Shown here: positions 53,096 to 62,180 of the stretch, piece by piece
Layout of the letters: each line of letters opens with the position of its first letter
Numbering within the stretch: position 1 is the stretch's first letter
Source of the DNA: Aestuariibaculum sediminum
GTDB taxonomy: Bacteria; Bacteroidota; Bacteroidia; Flavobacteriales; Flavobacteriaceae
Direction of reading: 5' to 3'
NCBI RefSeq assembly: GCF_014596945.1
Contig: NZ_JACVXB010000002.1
Location: 430,172 to 494,171, forward strand
Length of the DNA stretch: 64,000 bases
The notes under the pieces: model-generated
The model's input: only the letters and a program-made list of their open reading frames with translations
Told to the model about the DNA's origin: nothing
Database searches by the model: none
Translations under genes and position numbers: made by a program

Positions 53096-55237
53096 ATGAA
53101 AACAGTAAAATATATATTTGGTTTATGTCTAACGCTTTTGTTTGTTTTGAACTGTAGCGACGACGATAACTTTGAGTATTTGGATGATGTTGCTGCACCT
53201 TCAGAGGTTTCAGCTACCTTTCTTCCAGCATTAGATGAAAATACAGGTGATTTAGGATTGATCACTATTACACCTAACGGTATTGGGGCTTCCTCTTATA
53301 ATATCGATTTTGGAGATGGTACCACCGAAAAAGCTAAAGTTATGCAAGGCGAGAGTGTCGTGCATAAATATGAAGAAAAGCCAGAAGGTGAATTTTATAC
53401 AGTAACTATTGAAGCCTTAGGATTAACAGGGTTAAAAACTACTGCAACAGAGAATCTTGAAGTAGTATTTAAAGCTCCAGAGCTTAATTGTGATATTATA
53501 GATGGTTCTGATATTAAAATATCAAATAATGAAGCTATCTCTAAACAAGTAGATATTCAGGTAAGCGCAAAATATGGATTGAGCTATCAGGTTTATTTTG
53601 GAGAAACAGAAGGAGAAGAGCCAGTTGTAGGTAATAATGGCGATGCTGTGTCTTATGTTTACCAGGAGCCAGGTACTTATAACATCAGAGTTATAGTTAT
53701 GAGTGCATCATCTCAAACTACCGAGTGTAGTTTTGATTTTGAAGTCACTGAGATTTTACAACCAATAGAATCTGCACCGGCACCACCAAATAGAGATGAG
53801 CAAGATGTCATTTCAATTTATAGTGCAAAATATAATGATGTTGCTGGAACCAATTATTTTCCAGATTGGGGACAAGCTGGTCAGGGTAGTGGCTGGGCAA
53901 CTTTCGACTTGAATGGTGATGAAATGCTTCAGTATATTAATTTAAGTTATCAGGGTATTGCACTTGCCGATGGTACTACTGTAGATGTTTCAGGCATGAA
54001 ATATTTACACCTCGATGTTTGGACGGCTACTGAAGGCTTAAAAATTGAAACATCACTTATTAATAATGCTTCTGGAGATGTCACTGAGAAACCAGTCTGG
54101 AGAGATTTAACAGGAGGAGAATGGACAAGCCTTGATATTCCTATTAGCGAATATACAGATCAAGGACTTACTGTAACAGAAATTTTCCAAATGAAATTTG
54201 TAGGCGATCCTTGGGCTGCAGGAACCGTGTTTATTGATAATATTTATTTCTATAAACCATCAACGGTAGCTGAAACGCCGGAGTATAATGCACCGACGCC
54301 AACACAAAATGCTTCGAATGTAGTATCTATTTACAGTGATGCATACACAAATGTTGGAATAAGTGAATTGAATCCAAATTGGGGCCAAACTACTACTTTA
54401 ACAGAAGTAAACATTAACGGTAATAATATCTGGCTGTACGAAGCCTTAAACTATACCGGGATTGTAACCGATTATGGTAATCCAACAAATCTTTCGAGTA
54501 TGGATTATGTACACTTCGACTACTTCACACCAGATGCAGAAGCTTTAGGATTAAAAATAGTAAATACAGCTTTGGATCCGGTTCAAGAAGACATTGTATT
54601 TGTCGACGAAATAGTTCGAGGGACTTGGGTAAGTGTGACGATTCCGATGTCTGAATTTAATCTCGATGCCTCAGGTGTTACACAATTGTTATTTGATACG
54701 GCAGGAGGTAGTGCTAAAGTTTATATCGACAATTTATATTTCTATGCAGATAATTCGACACAACCAGAAGTTGCGGCGCCGATGCCAACCATTGCACAGT
54801 CCGATGTTATTTCAATTTATAGTGATGCTTATACGGGAGTAACCTTAAATGAAGTAAACCCGAATTGGGGGCAAACCACAACCTTGACTGATTTTTCAGT
54901 AAGTGGTGACAATATTTGGTTGTACGAAGCTTTAAATTATTCAGGTATTGTAACAGATTATGGGAATCCAACCGATTTAACAGGAGTTAAATATTTGCAT
55001 TTCGATTATTATACACCCGACGCTTCAACCTTAGGTTTTAAAATGGTGAATACAGCATTAGATCCTGTTATGGAAGATATTGTATTCTTACCAAAAGTGA
55101 TAACTGGAACTTGGGTTAGTGTTACCATTCCACTGTCGAAGTATAATCTTGATTTTTCAAATATAACGCAGCTTATTTGGGATACTTCAGGAGGAAGTGC
55201 AACGGTTTATGTTGACAATATTTATTTTCATAATTAA
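53096..55237 (+). CDS. SusE/SGBP-like lipoprotein with PKD and three repeated glucan-binding modules
   Basis: I choose ATG 53096 (MKTVKYIFGLCLTLLFVLNC), which gives a proper lipoprotein signal; the longer frame from 53060 would overlap susD and bury it. After the signal come PKD-like domains (YNIDFGDGTTEKA, then a second), then three modules of about 150 residues with DVISIYS or NVVSIYSDAYT, NPNWGQTTTLT, NIWLYEALNYTGIVTDYGNPT, WVSVTIPMSEFNL and YIDNLYFY. Modules 2 and 3 are close copies, module 1 is diverged. No catalytic residues are evident. It should bind laminarin on the surface next to SusCD. Confidence 0.85.
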   Translation: MKTVKYIFGLCLTLLFVLNCSDDDNFEYLDDVAAPSEVSATFLPALDENTGDLGLITITPNGIGASSYNIDFGDGTTEKAKVMQGESVVHKYEEKPEGEFYTVTIEALGLTGLKTTATENLEVVFKAPELNCDIIDGSDIKISNNEAISKQVDIQVSAKYGLSYQVYFGETEGEEPVVGNNGDAVSYVYQEPGTYNIRVIVMSASSQTTECSFDFEVTEILQPIESAPAPPNRDEQDVISIYSAKYNDVAGTNYFPDWGQAGQGSGWATFDLNGDEMLQYINLSYQGIALADGTTVDVSGMKYLHLDVWTATEGLKIETSLINNASGDVTEKPVWRDLTGGEWTSLDIPISEYTDQGLTVTEIFQMKFVGDPWAAGTVFIDNIYFYKPSTVAETPEYNAPTPTQNASNVVSIYSDAYTNVGISELNPNWGQTTTLTEVNINGNNIWLYEALNYTGIVTDYGNPTNLSSMDYVHFDYFTPDAEALGLKIVNTALDPVQEDIVFVDEIVRGTWVSVTIPMSEFNLDASGVTQLLFDTAGGSAKVYIDNLYFYADNSTQPEVAAPMPTIAQSDVISIYSDAYTGVTLNEVNPNWGQTTTLTDFSVSGDNIWLYEALNYSGIVTDYGNPTDLTGVKYLHFDYYTPDASTLGFKMVNTALDPVMEDIVFLPKVITGTWVSVTIPLSKYNLDFSNITQLIWDTSGGSATVYVDNIYFHN

Positions 55238-55256
55238 GATTTAAAAATACAGAAAG

Positions 55257-56213
55257 ATGAAAACATTAAAATATATAGTAATTCCATTTTGTACAGTTTT
55301 ACTTCTTATTATGAGCTGTCAGGATGAAGATTTGGAGATTGGAGATATTGTAACTCCAACTAATATTCAAATGAATTTTGAAATTGTTGGTGTAGATGCC
55401 GATAATCCAAATGGAGATGGTACAGGATTTGTGAAATTTAGCGCTACAGCTGATAACGCGATAACCTATATTTATAATTTTGGAGACAATACAGATAACG
55501 TAGTGTCTACAGGAGAAGTTATGCATCGATTTACTGAAGTTGGTGTGAACGCCTATACGGTTACAGTAATTGCATCCGGAACGGGAGGTACGCAAAGCAC
55601 TAAATCAATGGTTATAGAGGTTTTTAGTTCTTTTGAAGATGAAGAAGCAAAAAACTTTTTAAGTGGAGGTCCAGGTTCAAGTAAAACCTGGTATTGGGCG
55701 GCTGATAAACCTGTAAATATAGGTTTAGGTCCAGATGAAATTTCAAGTTCTGGAGATCATAGATTTCCAGCTTGGTTCCAGTCGTCAGCATGGCATCCTG
55801 ATAAACTTTGTATGTATGACGCCGAAATGGTGTTTACGCAAACAGCTAATGGTAATTTAACATTCGAGCAAACAGTAGGAGATGCTTATATACCAGGGAC
55901 CTATTCAGGGAATTTAGGTGTGACAGGTGATACTTGTCATGGTGCCGACGTAGTCCCATCATTGTTAGGCGTTAAGAACGTACAATTAGTGCCTTCAACG
56001 TCTATAGCTACAATCGATCAGAATGATCCGGATAATGAACCATATCGTGGAACAACTATAAATTTTTCTGATGGAGGATTTATGAGCTGGTATGTGGGAA
56101 GTAGCAGTTTCGAGATCATTGAAATTACAGATACAACACTGGAAGTGCGTGTAACCGAACCAGGGTATGCCTGGTATTGTTTATTCCAAACCGAAAAGCC
56201 CGTTGAACCCTAG
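55257..56213 (+). CDS. PKD-domain lipoprotein of the SusCD operon
   Basis: The 318-residue lipoprotein (lipobox MSC) starts with a PKD domain (TYIYNFGDNTDNVVSTGEVMHRFTEVGVNAYTVTV by pattern, residues 65-120). The rest, from FLSGGPGSSKTWYWAADKPVNIGLGP by pattern, is a beta-rich domain with several Trp and Cys (CMYDAEMVF, GDTCHGADVVPSLLGV, MSWYVGSSSFEIIE). Proteins of this build occur after SusD in flavobacterial loci, and the SKTWYW motif recurs in them. It is likely a second surface glycan-binding protein. No enzymatic motif is seen. Confidence 0.75.
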   Translation: MKTLKYIVIPFCTVLLLIMSCQDEDLEIGDIVTPTNIQMNFEIVGVDADNPNGDGTGFVKFSATADNAITYIYNFGDNTDNVVSTGEVMHRFTEVGVNAYTVTVIASGTGGTQSTKSMVIEVFSSFEDEEAKNFLSGGPGSSKTWYWAADKPVNIGLGPDEISSSGDHRFPAWFQSSAWHPDKLCMYDAEMVFTQTANGNLTFEQTVGDAYIPGTYSGNLGVTGDTCHGADVVPSLLGVKNVQLVPSTSIATIDQNDPDNEPYRGTTINFSDGGFMSWYVGSSSFEIIEITDTTLEVRVTEPGYAWYCLFQTEKPVEP

Positions 56214-56221
56214 AATACTTG

Positions 56222-56263
56222 CTAGCTTAGAAGAAGTTGCAATGATAACTTCTTCTAAGCTAG
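56222..56263. terminator. Perfect 17-bp hairpin between binding proteins and hydrolases
   Basis: CTAGCTTAGAAGAAGTT (56222-56238) pairs without mismatch with AACTTCTTCTAAGCTAG (56247-56263) around an eight-base loop, followed by TTAAAATTTT. The T run is interrupted, so it may attenuate, or protect upstream mRNA, and not terminate fully. Confidence 0.75.
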
Positions 56264-56285
56264 TTAAAATTTTAAGAGAAGAATA

Positions 56286-57398
56286 ATGATTATTACTAGT
56301 AAACATTACATACTCAATATAAGCTTTTTGCTGTTGATATCTTGTTCAGTGGGTAATGATGGTATAGACGCATCATCAGAACCAGAAAAAATTGTACCGA
56401 GTAAGCTTACATTGGAAGTCGATAAACAAGGTGAAAATTCTGAATACATTAATGGTGATGGATCTGGTTTAGTCACGTTTACAGTAACTGCTGAAAATGC
56501 AAAAACATATGGGTTAAAAGTAGATTCAGAGACTGAAATTAAAAATACTAGTGGCGTTTTTAAGTATGTTTTTACTGATAATGGTACCAGTGAGTATTTA
56601 ATTTCAGTTTTTGCATATTCTAGTACAGGTAACGAGGCCAGTACATTTAAGAAAGTTTTAGTTTATGTATCGGATAATGAGTTGCAGCTAAAATGGTCGG
56701 ACGATTTTAATATCGATGGTGCACCAGATAGCAGTAAATGGGGTTTTGACACGGGTAATGGTTGTCCTAATTTATGTGGTTGGGGTAATGGTGAAAAACA
56801 GTATTATACAAACCGTTCGGATAATGTTATTGTTGAAGACGGCGTCTTAAAAATCATTGCAAAAAAGGAAAACTATCAAGGAGCATCTTATACCTCGGCG
56901 AGATTACTTACTAAAGATAAATACGAGTTTACTTATGGACGCGTAGATGTTCGAGCTAAACTACCTAGTGGTCAAGGAACATGGCCGGCAATATGGATGT
57001 TAGGAGCAAATATAGATGAAGTGGGTTGGCCTAAATGTGGTGAAATTGATATCATGGAACATTGGGGGCATAATCCTACTATTGTTTCCAGTGCAACCCA
57101 TACCCCGGCATGCTCAGGAGGATGCCAAGGAACCAAAGTTGGCGAAACTAATATAAACGATTATGCGACAGCCTTCCATATTTATTCTTTGGAATGGACC
57201 AAAGACGACCTTAAGTTTCTAATTGATGGTGACGTAAAATACAACTACCAACCAGCCAATAAGGATAGTAATACTTGGCCATACAATGCACCACAGTTTT
57301 TAACATTAAATGTGGCTCTTGGCGGAAATTGGTTTACCATAGACGAGAATTTTTCAGAAGCTGTAATGGAAATAGATTACATTAAAGTATATCAATAA
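56286..57398 (+). CDS. GH16 laminarinase lipoprotein (complete form)
   Basis: The 370-residue lipoprotein (lipobox ISC) has a PKD-like N-terminal domain (residues 30-130) and a GH16 domain (about 137-370) with DDFNIDGAPDSSKW, WGNGEKQYYTNR, YTSARLLTK, GTWPAIWMLGANIDEVGWP and the catalytic GEIDIME with E253, D255 and E258. Four cysteines near NGCPNLCGW and CSGGCQG may form disulphides. Length and motifs are normal for laminarinases. It starts after a strong hairpin and ends one base before the GH3 gene. Confidence 0.93.
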   Translation: MIITSKHYILNISFLLLISCSVGNDGIDASSEPEKIVPSKLTLEVDKQGENSEYINGDGSGLVTFTVTAENAKTYGLKVDSETEIKNTSGVFKYVFTDNGTSEYLISVFAYSSTGNEASTFKKVLVYVSDNELQLKWSDDFNIDGAPDSSKWGFDTGNGCPNLCGWGNGEKQYYTNRSDNVIVEDGVLKIIAKKENYQGASYTSARLLTKDKYEFTYGRVDVRAKLPSGQGTWPAIWMLGANIDEVGWPKCGEIDIMEHWGHNPTIVSSATHTPACSGGCQGTKVGETNINDYATAFHIYSLEWTKDDLKFLIDGDVKYNYQPANKDSNTWPYNAPQFLTLNVALGGNWFTIDENFSEAVMEIDYIKVYQ

Positions 57399-57399
57399 A

Positions 57400-59691
57400 A
57401 TGACAAGAATAAAGCAATATATTATACTCGTGATTCTTTTTGTCTTTATAAGTTCTTGTAAAGATAATACAGTAATAAAAACGGAGAATAATTTGACGAC
57501 TTCGAATGGTGTGATAGAGAAAAAGGTGACCAGTTTATTATCTAAAATGACTTTAGAAGAGAAAATTGGTCAGATGAATCAATACAATGGGTTTTGGGAT
57601 GTAACAGGACCAACACCTGAAAGCGGAGATGCATCTAAAAAATATGAGCATTTAAAGAAGGGATACGTTGGTTCCATGTTGAATGTAAGAGGTGTAGACG
57701 AGATAAAGGCAGTGCAAAAAATAGCAGTAGAAGAAACCCGATTAGGAATACCTTTAATTATTGGTTTTGATGTTATTCATGGTTATGAAACGTTGAGTCC
57801 TATACCTTTAGCTGAAGCTGCAAGTTGGGATTTAGACGCTATTGAATTATCGGCAAAAATGGCAGCTAAAGAAGCAGCAGCAGCAGGTATTAACTGGACG
57901 TTTGCTCCGATGGTAGATATTTCAAGAGATGCTCGATGGGGACGTGTTATGGAGGGTGCTGGCGAAGATCCTTATCTAGGAAGTAAAATAGCAATAGCTA
58001 GAGTACAAGGTTTTCAAGGATATGATTTGGCTTCTCCTGAAACCATTGCCGCCTGTGCTAAGCATTGGGCGGGTTATGGTTTTGCTGAAGCCGGAAGAGA
58101 TTATAATACGGTAGATGTTGGAACTTCCACTTTAAACAATATCATTTTCCCACCGTTTAAAGCTGCTGCCGATGCCGGTGTGAAAACATTTATGAATTCG
58201 TTTAATGAGCTTAATGGAGTACCAGCAACGGGGAATGCTTTTTTACAGCGTGATATTCTAAAAGGAAAATGGAAATATGATGGTTTCGTGGTTTCTGATT
58301 GGGGTTCAATCAAAGAAATGATGGAACACGGTTATGCTAAAAACAAAAATCACGCGGCTAAGTTAGCTATTAAAGCTGGTTCTGATATGGATATGGAATC
58401 CTACGCTTATGTGGATGAATTAGCAAATCTAGTAAGAGACGGAGAAGTTGATGAAGCTCTTATAAACGATGCCGTAAGGCGTATTCTCACAGTGAAATAT
58501 GAATTGGGTTTGTTCGACGATCCTTATAAGTACTGCAATAAAGAAACAGCGAAGAAGGTGATAGGTAGTAAGGAAATAAATGAAGCAGTTTTGGAGGTTG
58601 CAAAAAAATCAATTGTTTTATTGAAGAATGAAAAGCAATTACTTCCCATAAAAAAAGAGGGACAACGCATTGCTTTAATTGGTGCATTAGCTTCCGATAA
58701 AACAAGCCCCTTAGGAAGCTGGCGTTTAGCAGCCAAGGATAGTACAGCAGTTTCAGTTTTGGAAGGTATGCAAAACTATCATGGAAATAAATTAACCTAT
58801 GCTAAAGGAGCCGATGTAACATATGGAGAAACTACATTTGCCAACGAGTTAAAAATTAATGTTTCAGACAAAAGTGACTTTGCTGAAGCTATAAATGTAG
58901 CAAAACAAGCCGATGTTGTGGTTATGGTTCTTGGAGAACATGGTTTTCAAAGCGGTGAAGCAAGAAGTAGAACAAAATTGGATTTACCAGGTGTGCAACA
59001 AGATTTATTAGAAGCAGTTTACGAGGTTAACCCTAATATTGTTTTAGTTCTTAATAATGGGCGACCTCTAGCAATAACCTGGGCAGATGAGCATATACCA
59101 GCCATTGTTGAAGCATGGCAGTTGGGAACCCAAAGTGGCCATGCAATAGCTCAGGTGTTATATGGTGATTATAACCCGAGTGGAAAACTGCCAATGACAT
59201 TTCCAAGACATGTTGGGCAAGTACCTTTATATTATAATTATAAAAATACAGGACGACCAATTATACCTGCTCCCGATGAGGTTTTTTGGTCTCACTATAT
59301 TGATGAAAGTAACAAACCTTTGTATCCATTTGGTCATGGGTTGAGTTATACGACGTTTTCTTATGCAAATCTAACGGTAGACAAGAAATCTGCAGATGAG
59401 GTTATGGTTTCGGTCGATGTAACTAATTCGGGGCAGGTAAAAGGAAAAGAAGTTGTGCAATTATACATTAGGGATATGGTTTCTAGTGTTACCCGACCCG
59501 TCAAAGAATTAAAAGGTTTTGAGTTAATAGAGTTAAAACCACAAGAGAAAAAAACAGTTCGTTTTAAATTAACTAAATCTGAATTAGGTTTTTTTAATAA
59601 TAATGGGGAATTCGTTTTTGAAACAGGTGAATTTAAAGTTTTTGTAGGTGGAAGTTCGGAAACTAGTTGGGAACATGGTTTTGAACTTTAA
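57400..59691 (+). CDS. bglX: GH3 beta-glucosidase lipoprotein
   Basis: The 763-residue lipoprotein (lipobox SSC) has the full GH3 layout: TIM barrel (MTLEEKIGQMNQYNG, IIGFDVIHGYET, KHWAGYGFAEAGRDYN), nucleophile D300 in GFVVSDWGSI, the alpha/beta sandwich (KSIVLLKNEKQLLPI, VVMVLGEHGFQSGEARSR), and the fibronectin-like C-terminal domain (YPFGHGLSYTTF, VTNSGQVKGKEVVQLYIRD). It closely follows E. coli BglX in plan. It should cleave laminari-oligosaccharides to glucose in the periplasm. It is the last gene of the second transcription unit, followed by a terminator. The symbol reflects the family; orthology is not proven. Confidence 0.93.
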   Translation: MTRIKQYIILVILFVFISSCKDNTVIKTENNLTTSNGVIEKKVTSLLSKMTLEEKIGQMNQYNGFWDVTGPTPESGDASKKYEHLKKGYVGSMLNVRGVDEIKAVQKIAVEETRLGIPLIIGFDVIHGYETLSPIPLAEAASWDLDAIELSAKMAAKEAAAAGINWTFAPMVDISRDARWGRVMEGAGEDPYLGSKIAIARVQGFQGYDLASPETIAACAKHWAGYGFAEAGRDYNTVDVGTSTLNNIIFPPFKAAADAGVKTFMNSFNELNGVPATGNAFLQRDILKGKWKYDGFVVSDWGSIKEMMEHGYAKNKNHAAKLAIKAGSDMDMESYAYVDELANLVRDGEVDEALINDAVRRILTVKYELGLFDDPYKYCNKETAKKVIGSKEINEAVLEVAKKSIVLLKNEKQLLPIKKEGQRIALIGALASDKTSPLGSWRLAAKDSTAVSVLEGMQNYHGNKLTYAKGADVTYGETTFANELKINVSDKSDFAEAINVAKQADVVVMVLGEHGFQSGEARSRTKLDLPGVQQDLLEAVYEVNPNIVLVLNNGRPLAITWADEHIPAIVEAWQLGTQSGHAIAQVLYGDYNPSGKLPMTFPRHVGQVPLYYNYKNTGRPIIPAPDEVFWSHYIDESNKPLYPFGHGLSYTTFSYANLTVDKKSADEVMVSVDVTNSGQVKGKEVVQLYIRDMVSSVTRPVKELKGFELIELKPQEKKTVRFKLTKSELGFFNNNGEFVFETGEFKVFVGGSSETSWEHGFEL

Positions 59692-59713
59692 CTGTAGTTT
59701 AGTTGTTAATTAG

Positions 59714-59748
59714 AGCCTTTTAGTACCTTTACTGAAAGGCTTTTTTTA
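59714..59748. terminator. Terminator at the end of the glucan locus
   Basis: AGCCTTT pairs with AAAGGCT, with an inner AGTA/TACT stem, then a run of seven T. It also lies at the 3' end of the facing minus-strand gene. Confidence 0.85.
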
Positions 59749-60639
59749 ATTTGATTTTTTTACTTTTATTTCTTTATCAAAAATATTCATACCTCCATTT
59801 ACCCCAAAATCTAGTGTTGTAACAGGGTATGCAATAGATATGTTTTCTTGCTCAAAACGCTTTTTAATTCCAACTATAGCGTCGTTCATGCCTTTACAGA
59901 AATCATCATTACTACGAAATTCAACCCAGTATCGTAACATGAAATTATAAGTTGATGCGCCAATATCGGTAAAATAAAAATCGATTCCTTCGTCAGGTAA
60001 TAGTTGCTGTATTTTTTTTATTTCATCTAAAGCAACAGTTTTTACATGTTCTAAATCATCACCATAGGAAACACCAGTTTTTAGAATAATTCGTCGTTTT
60101 TGCCATGTAGAATAATTCGTGAAGTTACCGTTGTAGATAAGTTGGTTGGGAACGAATACTTCCTGTCCGGGTACTGTTTTTATAGAAGTAGTAATCCATC
60201 CTTTTTTTATTACAATACCGTATGTGCCGTTAATTTCAACCCAGTCATTTTCACTAAAAGGCCGCTGTGCCTTTAAAATCAGTCCAGAAAAATAGTTTGA
60301 AGCAATGTCTTTAAACGCAAAACCAGCTACTATCCCTACAATTCCTGCTCCGGCCAATAGTTTAGTGAGCATTTTTTCTAAACCTAATATTTGCAGACTT
60401 AAGAAAACCCCCGATAATACTAACGAAAAGAATATGACAGACGTAATGATTTTAGCAATGTCAACATGGGTTTTAATCGTTTTGGTGTAAAATTTTAAAG
60501 TAAACTTTTTTACAATTCGAGCGAGTAACACAAACCCGATAAAAACCAAGCACGCTAAAAATAGTTTTGGTATATAATCTATGACGGATTGTTGCCAATC
60601 TTCTAAAATTTTCTTTAAATAGTTTAATGTGTATTGCAT
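59746..60639 (-). CDS. MscS-family mechanosensitive channel
   Basis: The protein of about 297 residues has the small-conductance channel layout: three N-terminal transmembrane helices (LFLACLVFIGFVLLARIV, KIITSVIFFSLVLSGVFLSL, LLAGAGIVGIVAGFAFKDIASNYFSGL as the pore helix) and the cytoplasmic beta and alpha/beta domains (NDWVEINGTYGIV, VFVPNQLIYNGNFTNYS, FMLRYWVEFRS). It opens on hypo-osmotic shock. I prefer ATG at 60639 (MQYTLNYLKK) to the TTG at 60672, because the eleven extra residues are not typical. It is a single gene downstream of the export operon. Confidence 0.92.
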   Translation of the reverse strand: MQYTLNYLKKILEDWQQSVIDYIPKLFLACLVFIGFVLLARIVKKFTLKFYTKTIKTHVDIAKIITSVIFFSLVLSGVFLSLQILGLEKMLTKLLAGAGIVGIVAGFAFKDIASNYFSGLILKAQRPFSENDWVEINGTYGIVIKKGWITTSIKTVPGQEVFVPNQLIYNGNFTNYSTWQKRRIILKTGVSYGDDLEHVKTVALDEIKKIQQLLPDEGIDFYFTDIGASTYNFMLRYWVEFRSNDDFCKGMNDAIVGIKKRFEQENISIAYPVTTLDFGVNGGMNIFDKEIKVKKSN

Positions 60640-60729
60640 GTAGGAAATACTTTTATTAAAAGCTATATGCAACTAAATATAAAGAAAAATCTGGCTTTAA
60701 TTCATTTTTATGTCATGAATTATGTCGTC

Positions 60730-62160
60730 TTAGTTTTCCAAAGTATTTAAAATTTCAGCAAATTTTGCTTTGGTTATTAAGACTTTGTTTTCAACTTCAA
60801 TATTTTTTAATTCCGTCTCTATAAGTTTAACCTCTCTGTAGTTTATCAAGAATAATGAGCCTTCACCTAATTCAAATTTCATTTCTTCCGCGGTAACCAG
60901 ATGTTTATAATCTGTAACTAATTTTTCAACGATAGAGCGTTGTTTCTCGTAAGAATCAATCTCTTGTTGAACCGCATTTATTTTGTTTAATAAGGTTACT
61001 TTTGTTGATGACAGATTAAAATCTATATCCTGAAGTTTAAGTTTCGTAAGCTTTAAGTCTGCTCGTTCTTTTCGTAAAAACAATGGCATACTTACGTTTA
61101 AACCAGCTTTGTAGTTTCTAGTATTTAAGGTGTTAATACGCTCGTAATCGCTCGTTAAAAAATTATATTGTAAATCTATTTTGGGTAAAAGGTTGTTAGA
61201 ATTTAAACGTTTTTCAAAAACTAACTGCTCTCTTTTTAAGGTTAATGATTGTATTTTAGGGTGCTCGTTTAATAGGTCGTCCGTGACTTCTAAAAGGCTG
61301 CTATTTAAAACTCTGTCCGCTATAAATAGAGAGTTTTCATCAGGTATTAAACTGTAATCAAGCTCTACTGGTGTGTCATCCTGAAGCCATAAATAGTTGG
61401 AAAGTTCCAGTTGCGATTTAATATATTTAATTCTTGACTTTTCGACATCCAGAGCTCTATTGTTGTAATTTATACTCGCTTCTAAAGTGTCTACAGCTGG
61501 CTTATCACCAGCTTCAAAACTGGCTACAACATTATTTAATCGTTCTTTAGCGTTGTTTTGGTAATCGTTATAGACTTTATATTCCTGATAATTTTTTAAC
61601 CAATTAAAATAGGCTTCGACAGCATTGTAAAGAACTTCGTTGACAACCAGGCTCTGTTTATTTAGGCTTATATCCTTGTATAATTTGGATTGCTTAAGTG
61701 TTGCCATACGTTCATTAGCAAGAAATCCTTTTGCTAAAGACATTGAAACCCCAGCACTATAAAGTCCGTCATCTGGCACATTAGATTCTGGATTAAGATA
61801 GTATCCGTCATTATTCTCGTAGTTAGCCTTCAACTCAATACCATACCATGTAGGTATTTTAAATGCAGCATTAAGCTTATCGTAATATTCGGTACCGGAG
61901 AACTTTTTTCTATTGTAATCTACTTCGATTTTTGGATCGAAGGCACCACGAGCTTTTAATAACTTAATTTCACCTTCGGTAGCAATTAATTGTGCCTGTT
62001 TTACAATAGGGTGGTATTGCTTTACGTACCCAAGATATTCTTCGAGCGTAAATATGCTATCTGAGACAATTTGCGCCTGACTGGTAAGGTTAACGACCAA
62101 AACAAGGCAAATGACTAAGGATGATTTTAGTTTGTAAATCGATTTGTTTTTTAAAATCAT
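60730..62160 (-). CDS. TolC-type outer-membrane efflux channel
   Basis: The 476-residue protein has a signal peptide (LVICLVLVVNLTSQAQ) and two outer-membrane-efflux repeats with long helices (YNAVEAYFNWLKNYQEYKVYNDYQNNAKERLNNV and LKDLYKLQ-like second half, here KINAVQQEIDSYEKQRSIVEKLVTDYKHLVTAEEMKFELGEGSLFLINYRE by pattern). The order ABC, HlyD, TolC in one minus-strand operon points to a type I secretion or drug efflux system. It starts 20 bases after the adaptor gene ends. Confidence 0.9.
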   Translation of the reverse strand: MILKNKSIYKLKSSLVICLVLVVNLTSQAQIVSDSIFTLEEYLGYVKQYHPIVKQAQLIATEGEIKLLKARGAFDPKIEVDYNRKKFSGTEYYDKLNAAFKIPTWYGIELKANYENNDGYYLNPESNVPDDGLYSAGVSMSLAKGFLANERMATLKQSKLYKDISLNKQSLVVNEVLYNAVEAYFNWLKNYQEYKVYNDYQNNAKERLNNVVASFEAGDKPAVDTLEASINYNNRALDVEKSRIKYIKSQLELSNYLWLQDDTPVELDYSLIPDENSLFIADRVLNSSLLEVTDDLLNEHPKIQSLTLKREQLVFEKRLNSNNLLPKIDLQYNFLTSDYERINTLNTRNYKAGLNVSMPLFLRKERADLKLTKLKLQDIDFNLSSTKVTLLNKINAVQQEIDSYEKQRSIVEKLVTDYKHLVTAEEMKFELGEGSLFLINYREVKLIETELKNIEVENKVLITKAKFAEILNTLEN

Positions 62161-62180
62161 TATTTAGTTGTAAAATCAGG

